Shown here: positions 33,108 to 40,598 of the stretch, piece by piece
How the letters are laid out: each line of letters starts with the position of its first letter
How positions within the stretch are numbered: position 1 is the first letter of the stretch
DNA from: Streptomyces cavernicola
Lineage (GTDB): Bacteria > Actinomycetota > Actinomycetes > Streptomycetales > Streptomycetaceae
Length of the DNA stretch: 64,000 bases
NCBI RefSeq assembly: GCF_029968035.1
Contig: NZ_JASCIQ010000005.1
Span: 186,001 to 250,000 of the forward strand
Reading direction: 5' to 3'
Translations under genes and position numbers: made by a program
Notes under the pieces: model-generated
Told to the model about the DNA's origin: nothing
Database searches by the model: none
Seen by the model: only the letters and a program-made list of their open reading frames with translations

Positions 33108-34622
33108 GTGTCCACCAAGCTCTCGCCCCCTGACCTGCCGGCGCCCGAGGCCACCCCGGGCCTGCGGCGCAGCCTCAAGCGCTTCGACATCACCGCCATG
33201 GCCGTGGCCGCGGTGATCTCCTTCGACACCGTCGGACAGATCGCCACCGGCGGCGGCGAGGCCGCCACCTGGACGGCGGCCATCGCCGTGTTCTTCCTCA
33301 TCCCGTACGCCCTGCTCTTCGCCGAGACCGGTGCCGCGTTCCCGCAGGAGGGCGGCCCGTACATGTGGGTCAAGCTCGCCCTCGGCCGGCCCGCGGCGGC
33401 GCTCACGACCCTCTTCTACTGGGTCACCAACCCGATCTGGCTGGGCGGTTCGCTGGTCTTCCTCGCCGCCGAGACCTGGGACGGCTTCGTCTTCCACCTG
33501 GGCTCGGGCACGTTCGCCGACTACGCGTTCAAGCTCGTCTTCGTCTGGGCCGCCATCCTCACCGCGGTCGTCTCCCTCAGCCGCGGCAAGTGGATCACCA
33601 CGGCCGGGGCGATCGTGAAGGTCCTCTCCCTCGCCCTGTTCACGCTCACCGCCGTCCTGTATGGGGCCCAGCACGGCTTCCGGGGCCTGGCCGACGCCAG
33701 CTTCACGCCGACGACGGCCGGTTTCCTCGCCCTCGTGCCGATCCTGCTCTTCGCGTACGTCGGCTTCGAGGCGCCGAACGCCGCGGGCGAGGAGATGCAC
33801 GACCCGCAGCGCGACGTGCCCGCCGCACTCGGCCGCTCCGCGACCATCGCCGCCTGCTGCTACCTCCTGCCGGTCCTCGCGCTCCTCGCCGTCGTGCCGG
33901 CCGGGAAGGTCACCGGCGTCGGCGGCTTCATGGAGGGCGCGCGGCTCGTCTTCGGCGTGTACGGCGGCGCGGCCGGGCCGCTCCTCACGCTCACCGCGGT
34001 CATGTTCGTCTTCGCGCTCCTCACCCAGGGCAGCGCGTGGATGATCGTCTCCGACCGTATGCAGGCCATGGCCGCGGCGGACGGCGGCTTCTTCTCCCGC
34101 GCGCTCGGGGCGTTCCACCCGAGGCTCGCGACGCCGGTGCGGACGAACCTGCTGTCCGGCGCGGTCGCCACGGTCTTCATGTTCGCCGCGATGCAGCTGG
34201 CCGACGGCGACACGGCGGCGGTGTTCACGGTCGTCCTCACCGTGGCGGTGACCACGCTGCTCCTGTCGTACTTGGTCGTCGTCCCCGCCCTCGTGGTCCT
34301 GCGGCTGCGCCGCCCGGAGGTCCGCCGACCGTACCGAGTCCCGTTCGGGAACCGGGGGTTCGTGCTCTGCGCGGCCCTGGTGTACGCGTGGATCCTGGTC
34401 GGCTCCTGGTCGGCGCTGTTCCCCGGGGTCCTGGAGGGGCTCTTCGGCATCGACTACGTGTTCAGCGAGATCTGGGGCGTCTCCCGGCTCGCGTTCGAGA
34501 CCTTCACCCTCGGTACGGTCGCGCTGCTCCTCCTCGTCGGGGCGGTCGGCCTCGCGGTGGCCCGGCGTACGGACCGGGGCGTTGACCGAGGCGCTGACCG
34601 GGGCGCGGCGGCCGACGGCTGA
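33108..34622 (+). CDS. APC-family amino acid/polyamine permease
   Basis: This is a 504-residue protein with about 12 membrane helices and a GTG start. It has the APC opening (LKRFDITAMAVAAVISFDTVGQIATGGGEAATW) and GAAFPQEGGPYMWVKLALG. It is the third gene after the PuuC-like and aminotransferase genes, separated by a GC-rich spacer with repeated CCCGTACCGACAC. Import of the amine used by those enzymes is the simplest reading. A bidirectional-type hairpin follows the stop. Confidence 0.9.
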   Translation: MSTKLSPPDLPAPEATPGLRRSLKRFDITAMAVAAVISFDTVGQIATGGGEAATWTAAIAVFFLIPYALLFAETGAAFPQEGGPYMWVKLALGRPAAALTTLFYWVTNPIWLGGSLVFLAAETWDGFVFHLGSGTFADYAFKLVFVWAAILTAVVSLSRGKWITTAGAIVKVLSLALFTLTAVLYGAQHGFRGLADASFTPTTAGFLALVPILLFAYVGFEAPNAAGEEMHDPQRDVPAALGRSATIAACCYLLPVLALLAVVPAGKVTGVGGFMEGARLVFGVYGGAAGPLLTLTAVMFVFALLTQGSAWMIVSDRMQAMAAADGGFFSRALGAFHPRLATPVRTNLLSGAVATVFMFAAMQLADGDTAAVFTVVLTVAVTTLLLSYLVVVPALVVLRLRRPEVRRPYRVPFGNRGFVLCAALVYAWILVGSWSALFPGVLEGLFGIDYVFSEIWGVSRLAFETFTLGTVALLLLVGAVGLAVARRTDRGVDRGADRGAAADG

Positions 34623-34639
34623 ACGCGCCCGCGCGCCCC

Positions 34640-34675
34640 GGGCAGGGCTCGACCTGGGAGGTCGGGCCCTGCCCC
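34640..34675. terminator. Strong hairpin between convergent genes
   Basis: GGGCAGGGC(T)CGACCT pairs with AGGTCG(G)GCCCTGCCC around a short loop. It lies between the convergent APC permease and acyl-CoA-dehydrogenase-fold genes. There is no long T tract, but position and stability suggest termination on both strands. Confidence 0.7.
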
Positions 34676-34692
34676 TGTTCCCTCCCCTGCCG

Positions 34693-35871
34693 CTACTCCA
34701 GGTCGAGGAAGGTCCAACTCGCCTCGGGCCGGGCCCCGCTGAGCCAGGTCCCGCAGTTCTGCAGGACGACCGGGCTGGAGGTGATGTGCTGGGACCCCGT
34801 GCCGAGGTCGCGCAGGAACCGCTCGATCGGGCCGCGTCGGATCGCCGCCGTGCCCGCCCAGCGGTGGACCGTCCTGCCGACGCCGAGGGCGGTCGACGTC
34901 GCGTGGTTGAGGGCGAGCCGCAGCAGGGTGTCCTGCTCGGTGTCCGTCAACTCGCCCGCGTCCAGGGTGAGTTCGATGCCCCGCCACACCTCGGCCGCCC
35001 AGGCGCGCGCCGCCCGGAGCTCGGCTTCCGCGGTCGCGTACTCGGCGTGGAACTGGGAGGTGTCGACGGCGGCGTTACGGCTGCCGCTGCGGGCCGCGGC
35101 GACCGACTTCAGCTCGTCGAGGAGGCGCCGCCCGACGCCGAATGCCCAGCCGGTGTGCCCGAGCGCGGACAGGTTGACCAGGCCGAGCCGGTAGATCGCC
35201 CCACCGTTGGCGGGGGTGGTCGTGGTGGCGGGATAGGTGTGCGTCGCCGGGACGTACGCCTCGTCGCAGTGGTAGTCGACGCTGTGCGTGGCGCGCAGGC
35301 CGAGCACGTCCCAGTTGCCGTCGAGGACCACCTGCTCCTTGGGCATCGCCAGGACGCGCAGCTCCCCGGTGCCCTCGACCTGGATCGCGCTGTGGATGTG
35401 GCTGGCGTGCGCCATGCCGGAGGCGAACTGCCAGGCGCCGCTGACGAGGAAGCCGCCGTCCACCGGGACCGCCCGGCCGGGACGGGTGCCGTGCCCGGCG
35501 AGCAGCGCGTGCTTCCCGCTCGGCACGTCGGGGAACAGCTCCGCCGCCGCGGTGGGGCCGAGATAGGCCGCGGTGGTGGCGGTCATCACCTGCAGCGCCT
35601 GCATCGTCCAGCCCGCGGCGGCGTCGTGGTAGCTGATCCGCTCCACCATCTCGATCAACTGGCGCGGGGAGAACTCGTGGCCGCCGAGGCTCCTCGGCAG
35701 TCCGGCCCGTACGACCCCCGCGTCGAGCACAGCCCGCGCGGTGTCGTCGGTGTGCCGCCCGAGTTCCTCGGCGGGCGCCGCGTCCGCGTCGAGGGTCGCG
35801 CCGAGCGCCTCTATTCGCTCCAGCACTGCGGGAAATTCCGGGCTGAGGTGCAGTCCGGGTGTGGCCGCCAT
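34693..35871 (-). CDS. Acyl-CoA dehydrogenase-fold flavoprotein (group D monooxygenase-like)
   Basis: This is a 392-residue protein with the acyl-CoA dehydrogenase fold. The N-terminal helical domain includes GLPRSLGGHEFSPRQLIEMVERISYHDAAAGWTMQ, the beta domain includes GFLVSGAWQFASGMAHA, and the C-terminal helical part (AIRRGPIERFLRDLGTGSQH) resembles the type-2 C-domain of HpaB/DszC-like oxygenases and of IBD-like proteins. It may therefore be a flavin-dependent monooxygenase rather than a true dehydrogenase. An IS200/IS605 element lies immediately upstream of its ATG, so its native promoter is probably displaced. Confidence 0.82.
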   Translation of the reverse strand: MAATPGLHLSPEFPAVLERIEALGATLDADAAPAEELGRHTDDTARAVLDAGVVRAGLPRSLGGHEFSPRQLIEMVERISYHDAAAGWTMQALQVMTATTAAYLGPTAAAELFPDVPSGKHALLAGHGTRPGRAVPVDGGFLVSGAWQFASGMAHASHIHSAIQVEGTGELRVLAMPKEQVVLDGNWDVLGLRATHSVDYHCDEAYVPATHTYPATTTTPANGGAIYRLGLVNLSALGHTGWAFGVGRRLLDELKSVAAARSGSRNAAVDTSQFHAEYATAEAELRAARAWAAEVWRGIELTLDAGELTDTEQDTLLRLALNHATSTALGVGRTVHRWAGTAAIRRGPIERFLRDLGTGSQHITSSPVVLQNCGTWLSGARPEASWTFLDLE

Positions 35872-36021
35872 CAGAACCTACCCAGGGGACGCCCCGCTTC
35901 AGCGGGGTGGGGAATGGCTTCTGCGTCCTGCTCTGACCTCAACTGTGTGCACGGATCTGCACTGTCCATCTGAACCGCCTTTCCTGCCGCACTAGACCTG
36001 CGACATCTGTATATTCATCGT

Positions 36022-36456
36022 GTGACTGTGACCAGGAAGGTTCGCCGATTCTCCGGCGGCGTGCACGACCTCGGGCTCCACGTGGTGTGGTGCCCGAAGT
36101 ACCGCCGTCCGGTCCTCGGCGGCAGGGTCGCGGAACGCCTGGACGAGCTGATCCGGCAGAAGGCAGACGAGCGAGGGTGGGAGATCATCGCTCTTGAGGT
36201 GATGCCCGACCACGTGCACCTGTGCGTCAAGCACGACCCCAAATCATCGGCCTCGTACGTCGCGAACCAGTTCAAGGGCTTCACCTCCCGCATACTTCGC
36301 TCGGAGTTCCCGCACCTGAAGTCGCGGATGCCCACGCTGTGGTCGTCGTCGTACTTCGCAGCCTCGGTCGGCGCGGTGTCGGCGGCCACGGTGGAGAAAT
36401 ACATCAACACCCAGTGGGAGCGCCCCTCGAAGAAGGGGAAGGGGGACGCCTCGTGA
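36022..36456 (+). CDS. tnpA: IS200/IS605 Y1 transposase TnpA
   Basis: This is a 144-residue single-strand transposase with a GTG start. The HUH metal site is His64-Val-His66 in MPDHVHLCV, and the nucleophile is Tyr127 in VEKYINTQ. Length and order match the family. It overlaps tnpB by four bases (GTGA). An AT-rich TATATTC about ten bases upstream may be the -10 element. All catalytic residues are present, so the element may still move. Confidence 0.95.
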   Translation: MTVTRKVRRFSGGVHDLGLHVVWCPKYRRPVLGGRVAERLDELIRQKADERGWEIIALEVMPDHVHLCVKHDPKSSASYVANQFKGFTSRILRSEFPHLKSRMPTLWSSSYFAASVGAVSAATVEKYINTQWERPSKKGKGDAS

Positions 36457-37712
36457 TACGGGCGTACAAGTTCCTTCTTCGCCCCACGTCCGGTCAGGAA
36501 GCGTCGTTGCGCGCGATGCTGGCCGACCACTGTTCCCTCTACAACGGCGCGCTCCAGGAGCGCCGCGACGCCTACGCGCACTCGTCCCAGACGAAGATCA
36601 AGTACGGGGACCAGTCGGCGCAGCTCAAGGACATCCGCACCTTCGACCCGGAGCGTCAGGGACGCTGGTCGTTCTCCAGCCAGCAGTCCACGTTGCGCCG
36701 GTTGAACGTCGCGTTCGTCGCGTTCTTCAAGCGGGCGCAGAAGCGGACGGCCGCGCTCGCCCATGGGGTGCCGAAGGAGCTGGCACCGAAGGCCGGGTAC
36801 CCACGCTTCAAGGGCGTCGGGCACTTCGACACCGTCACGTTCCCGAAGGACGGCGACGGCTGCCGGTGGGATTCCGCCCCTCACGACACCCAGACCCGCG
36901 TACGGCTGCAAGGCATCGGGCATGTCCGCGTGCACCAGCACCGCCCCGTACGGGGCCGGGTGAAGACGGTCAGCGTCAAGCGCGAGGGACGTAAGTGGTA
37001 TGTGATCATCACCTGCGACCAGGTCCCCGCCGAACCGCTCCCGGCCACCGGGGCGATCGTCGGTATCGACATGGGCATCACCCACTTCCTGACCACGTCG
37101 CAGGGCGAGCAGGTTTCCAACCCGCGTTTTCTCCAGGCTTCCGCCGATGAGCTGGCAGCCGCACAACGCGTCCTGGAAACCTTCCCGAAGAACACCAGAC
37201 GGCGCACGAAGAAGCATCGGGCCGCCGCCCGGCGGGTGGCGAAGATCCACGCGAAAATCCGGCGACAGCGTCTCGACCACCACCACAAGCGGGCCCTCGA
37301 CCTGGTCCGTGACAACGACGTGATCGGGCACGAGACGCTGAACACGGCGGGCATGACCAAGACGCCCGGCCCCAAGCCCAACCCGGACCAGGACGGCGCG
37401 TTCCTCCCGAACGGTGCCGCCGCGAAGGCCGGACTGAACAAGCGGATCCTCGACGCGAGTTGGGGGCTGTTCCTCGGAATCCTGGCGAACAAGGCTGAGA
37501 GCGCCGGTCGCCGAGTGATCCCGGTGGACGCCCGCAACACCTCCCGCACCTGCCCGCCCTCCGCCGGAGGATGCGGGCACGTCGCCAAGGAGAACCGCGT
37601 CACCCAAGCGAAGTTCGAGTGCGTCAAGTGCGGGTTCGTAGAGAACGCCGACATCGTGGGCGCACTGAACGTCGAGCACAGGGCCGGGCTGGCCCTCTGC
37701 GCGGAGGCTTAG
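36453..37712 (+). CDS. tnpB: TnpB RNA-guided nuclease of IS605 type
   Basis: This 419-residue protein starts at GTG 36453, overlapping the tnpA stop. The RuvC-like triad is intact: Asp206 (GIDMGITHF), Glu294 (IGHETLN) and Asp400 (NADIVGALNV). The zinc finger uses Cys367, Cys374, Cys390 and Cys393. TnpB proteins use an omega-RNA made from the 3' part of the element to cut DNA next to a short motif and so keep the element in place. The right-end RNA hairpin is also intact, so this copy is probably active. Confidence 0.95.
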   Translation: MIRAYKFLLRPTSGQEASLRAMLADHCSLYNGALQERRDAYAHSSQTKIKYGDQSAQLKDIRTFDPERQGRWSFSSQQSTLRRLNVAFVAFFKRAQKRTAALAHGVPKELAPKAGYPRFKGVGHFDTVTFPKDGDGCRWDSAPHDTQTRVRLQGIGHVRVHQHRPVRGRVKTVSVKREGRKWYVIITCDQVPAEPLPATGAIVGIDMGITHFLTTSQGEQVSNPRFLQASADELAAAQRVLETFPKNTRRRTKKHRAAARRVAKIHAKIRRQRLDHHHKRALDLVRDNDVIGHETLNTAGMTKTPGPKPNPDQDGAFLPNGAAAKAGLNKRILDASWGLFLGILANKAESAGRRVIPVDARNTSRTCPPSAGGCGHVAKENRVTQAKFECVKCGFVENADIVGALNVEHRAGLALCAEA

Positions 37713-37757
37713 CCACCGACGCAGGAAGCCCGCGACTTTGGTCGTGGGTGGAGTCAC
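37600..37757 (+). ncRNA. Probable TnpB omega-RNA (right-end element RNA)
   Basis: The 3' end reads GAAGCCCGCGACTTTGGTCG and then TGGGTGGAGTCAC, the same layout as known omega-RNA ends (GAAGCCC stem, TTT loop, GGGGAG, TCAC). The guide would be the flanking bases 37758-37777. The 5' boundary inside tnpB is not visible and 37600 is only an estimate. Confidence 0.6.
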
Positions 37758-37796
37758 GGAGGGTCTCTCCTTGCTTGCGGGACCAGGTCGGGCGAT

Positions 37797-37827
37797 GTCA
37801 ACTAGCCTGATTCTGGCTCAAGTTGAC
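37797..37827. repeat. Imperfect inverted repeat at the end of the beta-family gene
   Basis: GTCAACTAGCC (37797-37807) pairs with GGCTCAAGTTGAC (37815-37827) with a two-base bulge. The stop codon of the minus-strand gene lies inside the right arm. It may act as a terminator for that gene, although no T tract follows. Confidence 0.55.
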
Positions 37828-38978
37828 CGTCGTTTCCGATCTTTACGCGCCGTCTTCAGCTGACGTGTCACGAACGTCATGTGCTGGCTGTGGCCCGCCT
37901 CGATCCACCGTCCCGGGGTGCCTGTGCCCTCGCTGCCGGACTCCCGCGCGCAGGCGTCGAGCCAGCGGTCGCCCGCGCTGAAGTGCGGTCCCCGGAAGTC
38001 CATGTCCGCGCTCTCGACGAGTTGCCGGGCGAGCGACCGGATACGTTCCGCCCGATCCGGTCCGCCGCCGGTCGGAGCCTTGGCCAGGAGGAACGTGCGC
38101 TCCGTCGTGTACCGCAGCAGGCCCCACGCCGGTCCGCCCCCGCGCTCCGCCGGCTGGTCCGCGCCGCCGATGTCCTGCGCCCCGTAGTCGCCGTACGTCA
38201 GGAGCGGAGCCTCGGCCTCGGTGGCGTGCAGCACCATGTGCAGGACGTCCCAGTCGAAGCGGTGCGGCTCGGTCAGTCCGCCGACCGGGACGTCGCTCAC
38301 CTCCCGCGGCACAGCCCCGGCGATGAGCGCGACCGTCCGCCACGGGTGTAGCCCGGCCAGCAACTCCAGCGCGCGCACCACCCACTTGTCGGCCCTGTGG
38401 TGCTCGTCCGTGACCGCACCCAGGTCGAGCAGAAGGTCCAGCGGGATCGCGTGCGGCCCCGCCGTGCCCCGTATCCGCCCGATCAACTCCCGTACGGATT
38501 CGGCCTCGCGCTCGTCCGGCAGCACGGGCAGCAGCACCCGTATACCCAGGCCGTCGCCGCTCGCGCGGGCCGCCTCGGCTGCCGCGTACTGCTGCCGCTC
38601 CGCGCGCTCGGTCCCCGTCACCGGCCGCAACCGCCCGGCGGCGAGGAGATCCCGGAGCACCGCGTCGACCGGTCCCGGCTCGTCCTCCACATGGCAGGCG
38701 TCCACCCAGCCGGGCAGCGCCCGCTGCGCCCGCAGGATCGCATCCGCAGCGGCCCGCACATGCCCGGCCAGGGCCCGCAGGTCCCGGTCGTGTCCGGGCT
38801 CCGCCCCGTGCCCGACCGGGCGTACGGGCCCTGCCCTGGGCGGGATCGTCCACAGCGGCGCGGTGCCGGCGCGGACATGGGAGGCGAGTCCCGCGTACGC
38901 CCGGAGCGCGCTGCGGCGGGCCGGCAGCGCGGGCACGTAGAGCGGTGGGCGCCCGGTGATCGGTAAGTGCTCGGCCAA
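37818..38978 (-). CDS. Beta-family protein (T4 beta-protein-like)
   Basis: This is a 386-residue protein with a TTG start preceded by GGGAG. The layout matches the beta protein family first named from phage T4: an opening YVPALPARRSALRAYAGLASHVRAGTAPLWTIPPR, a central LDLLLDLGAVTD, and closing DWDVLHMVLHATEAEAPLLTYGDYGAQDI and FRGPHFSAGDRWL. The molecular role is unknown; members occur near mobile elements and toxin-like genes. Codon 5 is TTA (38964-38966), which in Streptomyces would make expression depend on the bldA tRNA, if the start is right. It sits next to the IS element. Confidence 0.82.
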   Translation of the reverse strand: MAEHLPITGRPPLYVPALPARRSALRAYAGLASHVRAGTAPLWTIPPRAGPVRPVGHGAEPGHDRDLRALAGHVRAAADAILRAQRALPGWVDACHVEDEPGPVDAVLRDLLAAGRLRPVTGTERAERQQYAAAEAARASGDGLGIRVLLPVLPDEREAESVRELIGRIRGTAGPHAIPLDLLLDLGAVTDEHHRADKWVVRALELLAGLHPWRTVALIAGAVPREVSDVPVGGLTEPHRFDWDVLHMVLHATEAEAPLLTYGDYGAQDIGGADQPAERGGGPAWGLLRYTTERTFLLAKAPTGGGPDRAERIRSLARQLVESADMDFRGPHFSAGDRWLDACARESGSEGTGTPGRWIEAGHSQHMTFVTRQLKTARKDRKRRST

Positions 38979-39075
38979 GTCGAACAGCTCCCGTCTTCCC
39001 CGCGAGAACGTCCTGGTCGCAGGGTCACGCGGGAGCGGGGGCGAGGGAAGGGGGCGTATTCGGCCACGGCTGAAT

Positions 39076-39704
39076 CTCCCCCTCCCCGCCCCTTCCCGAA
39101 AGACCGCCGTCAGCTACGGGGGCTCCACCCCCGAACCCCCGCACCCCGGGGCTGCCGCCCCTGGACCCTCACGCCCCGGGGCTGCCGCCCCTGGACCCTG
39201 CTTCGGGGCTGCCGCCCCGGCCCCCCACCACGGGGCTCCACCCCGGACCCCCTCCCGGGGGCCAGCCCCCGGCCCCCCCGCTCCTCAAACGCCGGAGGGG
39301 CTGAATTTGCCCCTGCCCCTCAAACCCCGCAGGGGCTGAATCTTGCGGGCTGCGGCGGGATTCAGTCCCGGCAGGGGCTGATCTTTTAGGGGCGCGGGGA
39401 ACTGCGCGACCAGCCACAACGGCGCAGCAGACAAACGAAGACCGGGAACGGGGCGAAGCCCCGGCTTTCCAGGGGCGCGGGGAACTGCGCGAGCGACCAC
39501 GACGGTGCCGCAGGCGAAGAACGACCGGGTTCGGGGCGAAGCCCCGGTTCATTCAGGGGCGCGGGGCTGTGACACATGCGGCTCCGCCGCGTGGGCGCGA
39601 TCAGCCACGACGGTGCGGCAGTCAAAAGGCGGCCGGGGAGCGGGGTACGGGGGCGCAGCCACCGGAGCTGCCCGTCAGGACTTCGGGAAGGGGCGGGGAG
39701 GGGA
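39076..39704. repeat. Intergenic repeat island within an 856-bp gap
   Basis: Left end 39076-39102 and right end 39681-39704 are inverted copies of the C/G-rich end sequence. Inside are GGGGCTGCCGCCCC stems, GCCGGAGGGGCTGAATTTGC modules, two GGGGCGCGGGGAACTGCGCG modules (about 39389 and 39474) and one GGGGCGCGGGGCTGTGACA module (about 39556). No gene is seen from 38979 to 39834. Confidence 0.8.
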
Positions 39705-39761
39705 TCAAAGCAGGAGAGCCGCGCGCCGCTTGCCATAGCGAGAACCGAGACCGATGCTGAT

Positions 39762-39777
39762 CGGGTTAACGAACGAT
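39762..39777. promoter_or_regulatory. XRE operator-like site, upstream copy 1
   Basis: CGGGTTAACGAACGAT shares the TTAACGAACGA half with the palindrome at 40570-40589. It lies about 60 bases before the XRE-cupin start, consistent with autoregulation. Confidence 0.55.
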
Positions 39778-39794
39778 CCCGACCAGCGGGCGTA

Positions 39795-39808
39795 CGTTAT
39801 ACCGAACG
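39795..39808. promoter_or_regulatory. XRE operator-like site, upstream copy 2
   Basis: CGTTATACCGAACG reads on the minus strand as CGTTCGGTATAACG, one base different from CGTTCGGTTTAACG in the operon promoter at 40571. It lies about 25 bases before the XRE-cupin start. Confidence 0.6.
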
Positions 39809-39834
39809 ATGACTGAAGGTGAAGGGGGTAGGGC

Positions 39835-40449
39835 GTGAGCGTCTCCGAGGATTCCGTCCGGGACATGCTGGCCGCCAATCTGAAGCGGGCCCGCAGCGAG
39901 CGGGGGCTCTCGATCTCCGAGCTCTCACGGCGCTCGAAGATCGGCAAGGCGACCCTGTCGCAGCTGGAGTCGGGGGCGGGCAACCCCACGATCGAGACGG
40001 TGTTCAGCCTCTCCCGCGTCCTGGAGGTGCCGATCTCCGACCTCCTGGACGCGGCCCCCACCAGCGGTCTCACAGTGGTCCGCGCCGAGCAGCAGGAGGT
40101 GCTCAGCGGCGAGGGCGTGGACCTGCGCCGGCTGCAGCGGATCGAGTCGGGTGACACCGTCTTCGAGGTCTTCGACCAGCAGGTTCGCGGCGGCCGCAAG
40201 CAGGAGTCGCTCGGTCACGTGGGCACCGAGCACACCATCGTGCAGGCCGGCCGCCTGCAGGTCCAGGTGGAGGGCCAGGAGGTCGAGCTGGGCCCCGGCG
40301 ACTACGTCGGCTTCGACGCGGCGCTCCCGCACAGCTACGCGGCGCCCGACGCGGCCGTCCGCTCCGTGCTGCTCCTGCAGTACCGGGCCGACCAGCGCCT
40401 GCACCTCGCCGACGCCACCCCCGCGGGCGCCCACGAGGCGAAGGACTGA
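39835..40449 (+). CDS. XRE-family regulator with C-terminal cupin
   Basis: This is a 204-residue regulator with a GTG start. The helix-turn-helix spans residues about 10-65 (LKRARSERGLSISELSRRSKIGKATLSQLESGAGNPTIETVFSLS). A cupin sensor domain spans about 110-185 (GTEHTIVQAGRLQVQVEGQEVELGPGDYVGFDAALPHSY). It precedes the hydroxyproline operon, and related palindromes occur upstream of both its own gene and that operon. It is therefore very likely the operon's repressor, sensing a pathway intermediate through the cupin. Confidence 0.9.
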   Translation: MSVSEDSVRDMLAANLKRARSERGLSISELSRRSKIGKATLSQLESGAGNPTIETVFSLSRVLEVPISDLLDAAPTSGLTVVRAEQQEVLSGEGVDLRRLQRIESGDTVFEVFDQQVRGGRKQESLGHVGTEHTIVQAGRLQVQVEGQEVELGPGDYVGFDAALPHSYAAPDAAVRSVLLLQYRADQRLHLADATPAGAHEAKD

Positions 40450-40569
40450 CCCGCCCGGCGACCCCTCCCCGCGACCCCCGCGCACGGCCCCGAACCCTCC
40501 TCCCGAGATCCCGGAAAGTTCACCCTGACGTGACCGTTGACACACCCTGACCCCCGTCGTACGTTCCTG

Positions 40570-40589
40570 TCGTTCGGTTTAACGAACGA
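40570..40589. promoter_or_regulatory. Palindromic operator of the hydroxyproline operon
   Basis: TCGTTCG and CGAACGA arms surround GTTTAA, ten bases before the first start codon's ribosome-binding site (GAGGAGG). The inner sequence CGTTCGGTTTAACG recurs with one change upstream of the XRE-cupin gene, which makes that protein the likely binder. Confidence 0.75.
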
Positions 40590-40598
40590 GGAGGTTCG

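Larger units (their letters stand above)
35878..37757 (+). mobile_element. IS200/IS605-family insertion sequence (tnpA plus tnpB)
   Basis: The element carries overlapping tnpA and tnpB in the same direction. A left-end hairpin lies at 35892-35907 (CCCCGC-TTCA-GCGGGG). The right end has a hairpin, CCCGCGAC-TTTG-GTCGTGGG, followed by GGAGTCAC. Family elements lack terminal inverted repeats and target duplications, so the exact ends are not certain. I place the right end at TCAC (37757) by analogy with known omega-RNA ends; the left end is approximate. Both genes look intact. Confidence 0.8.
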
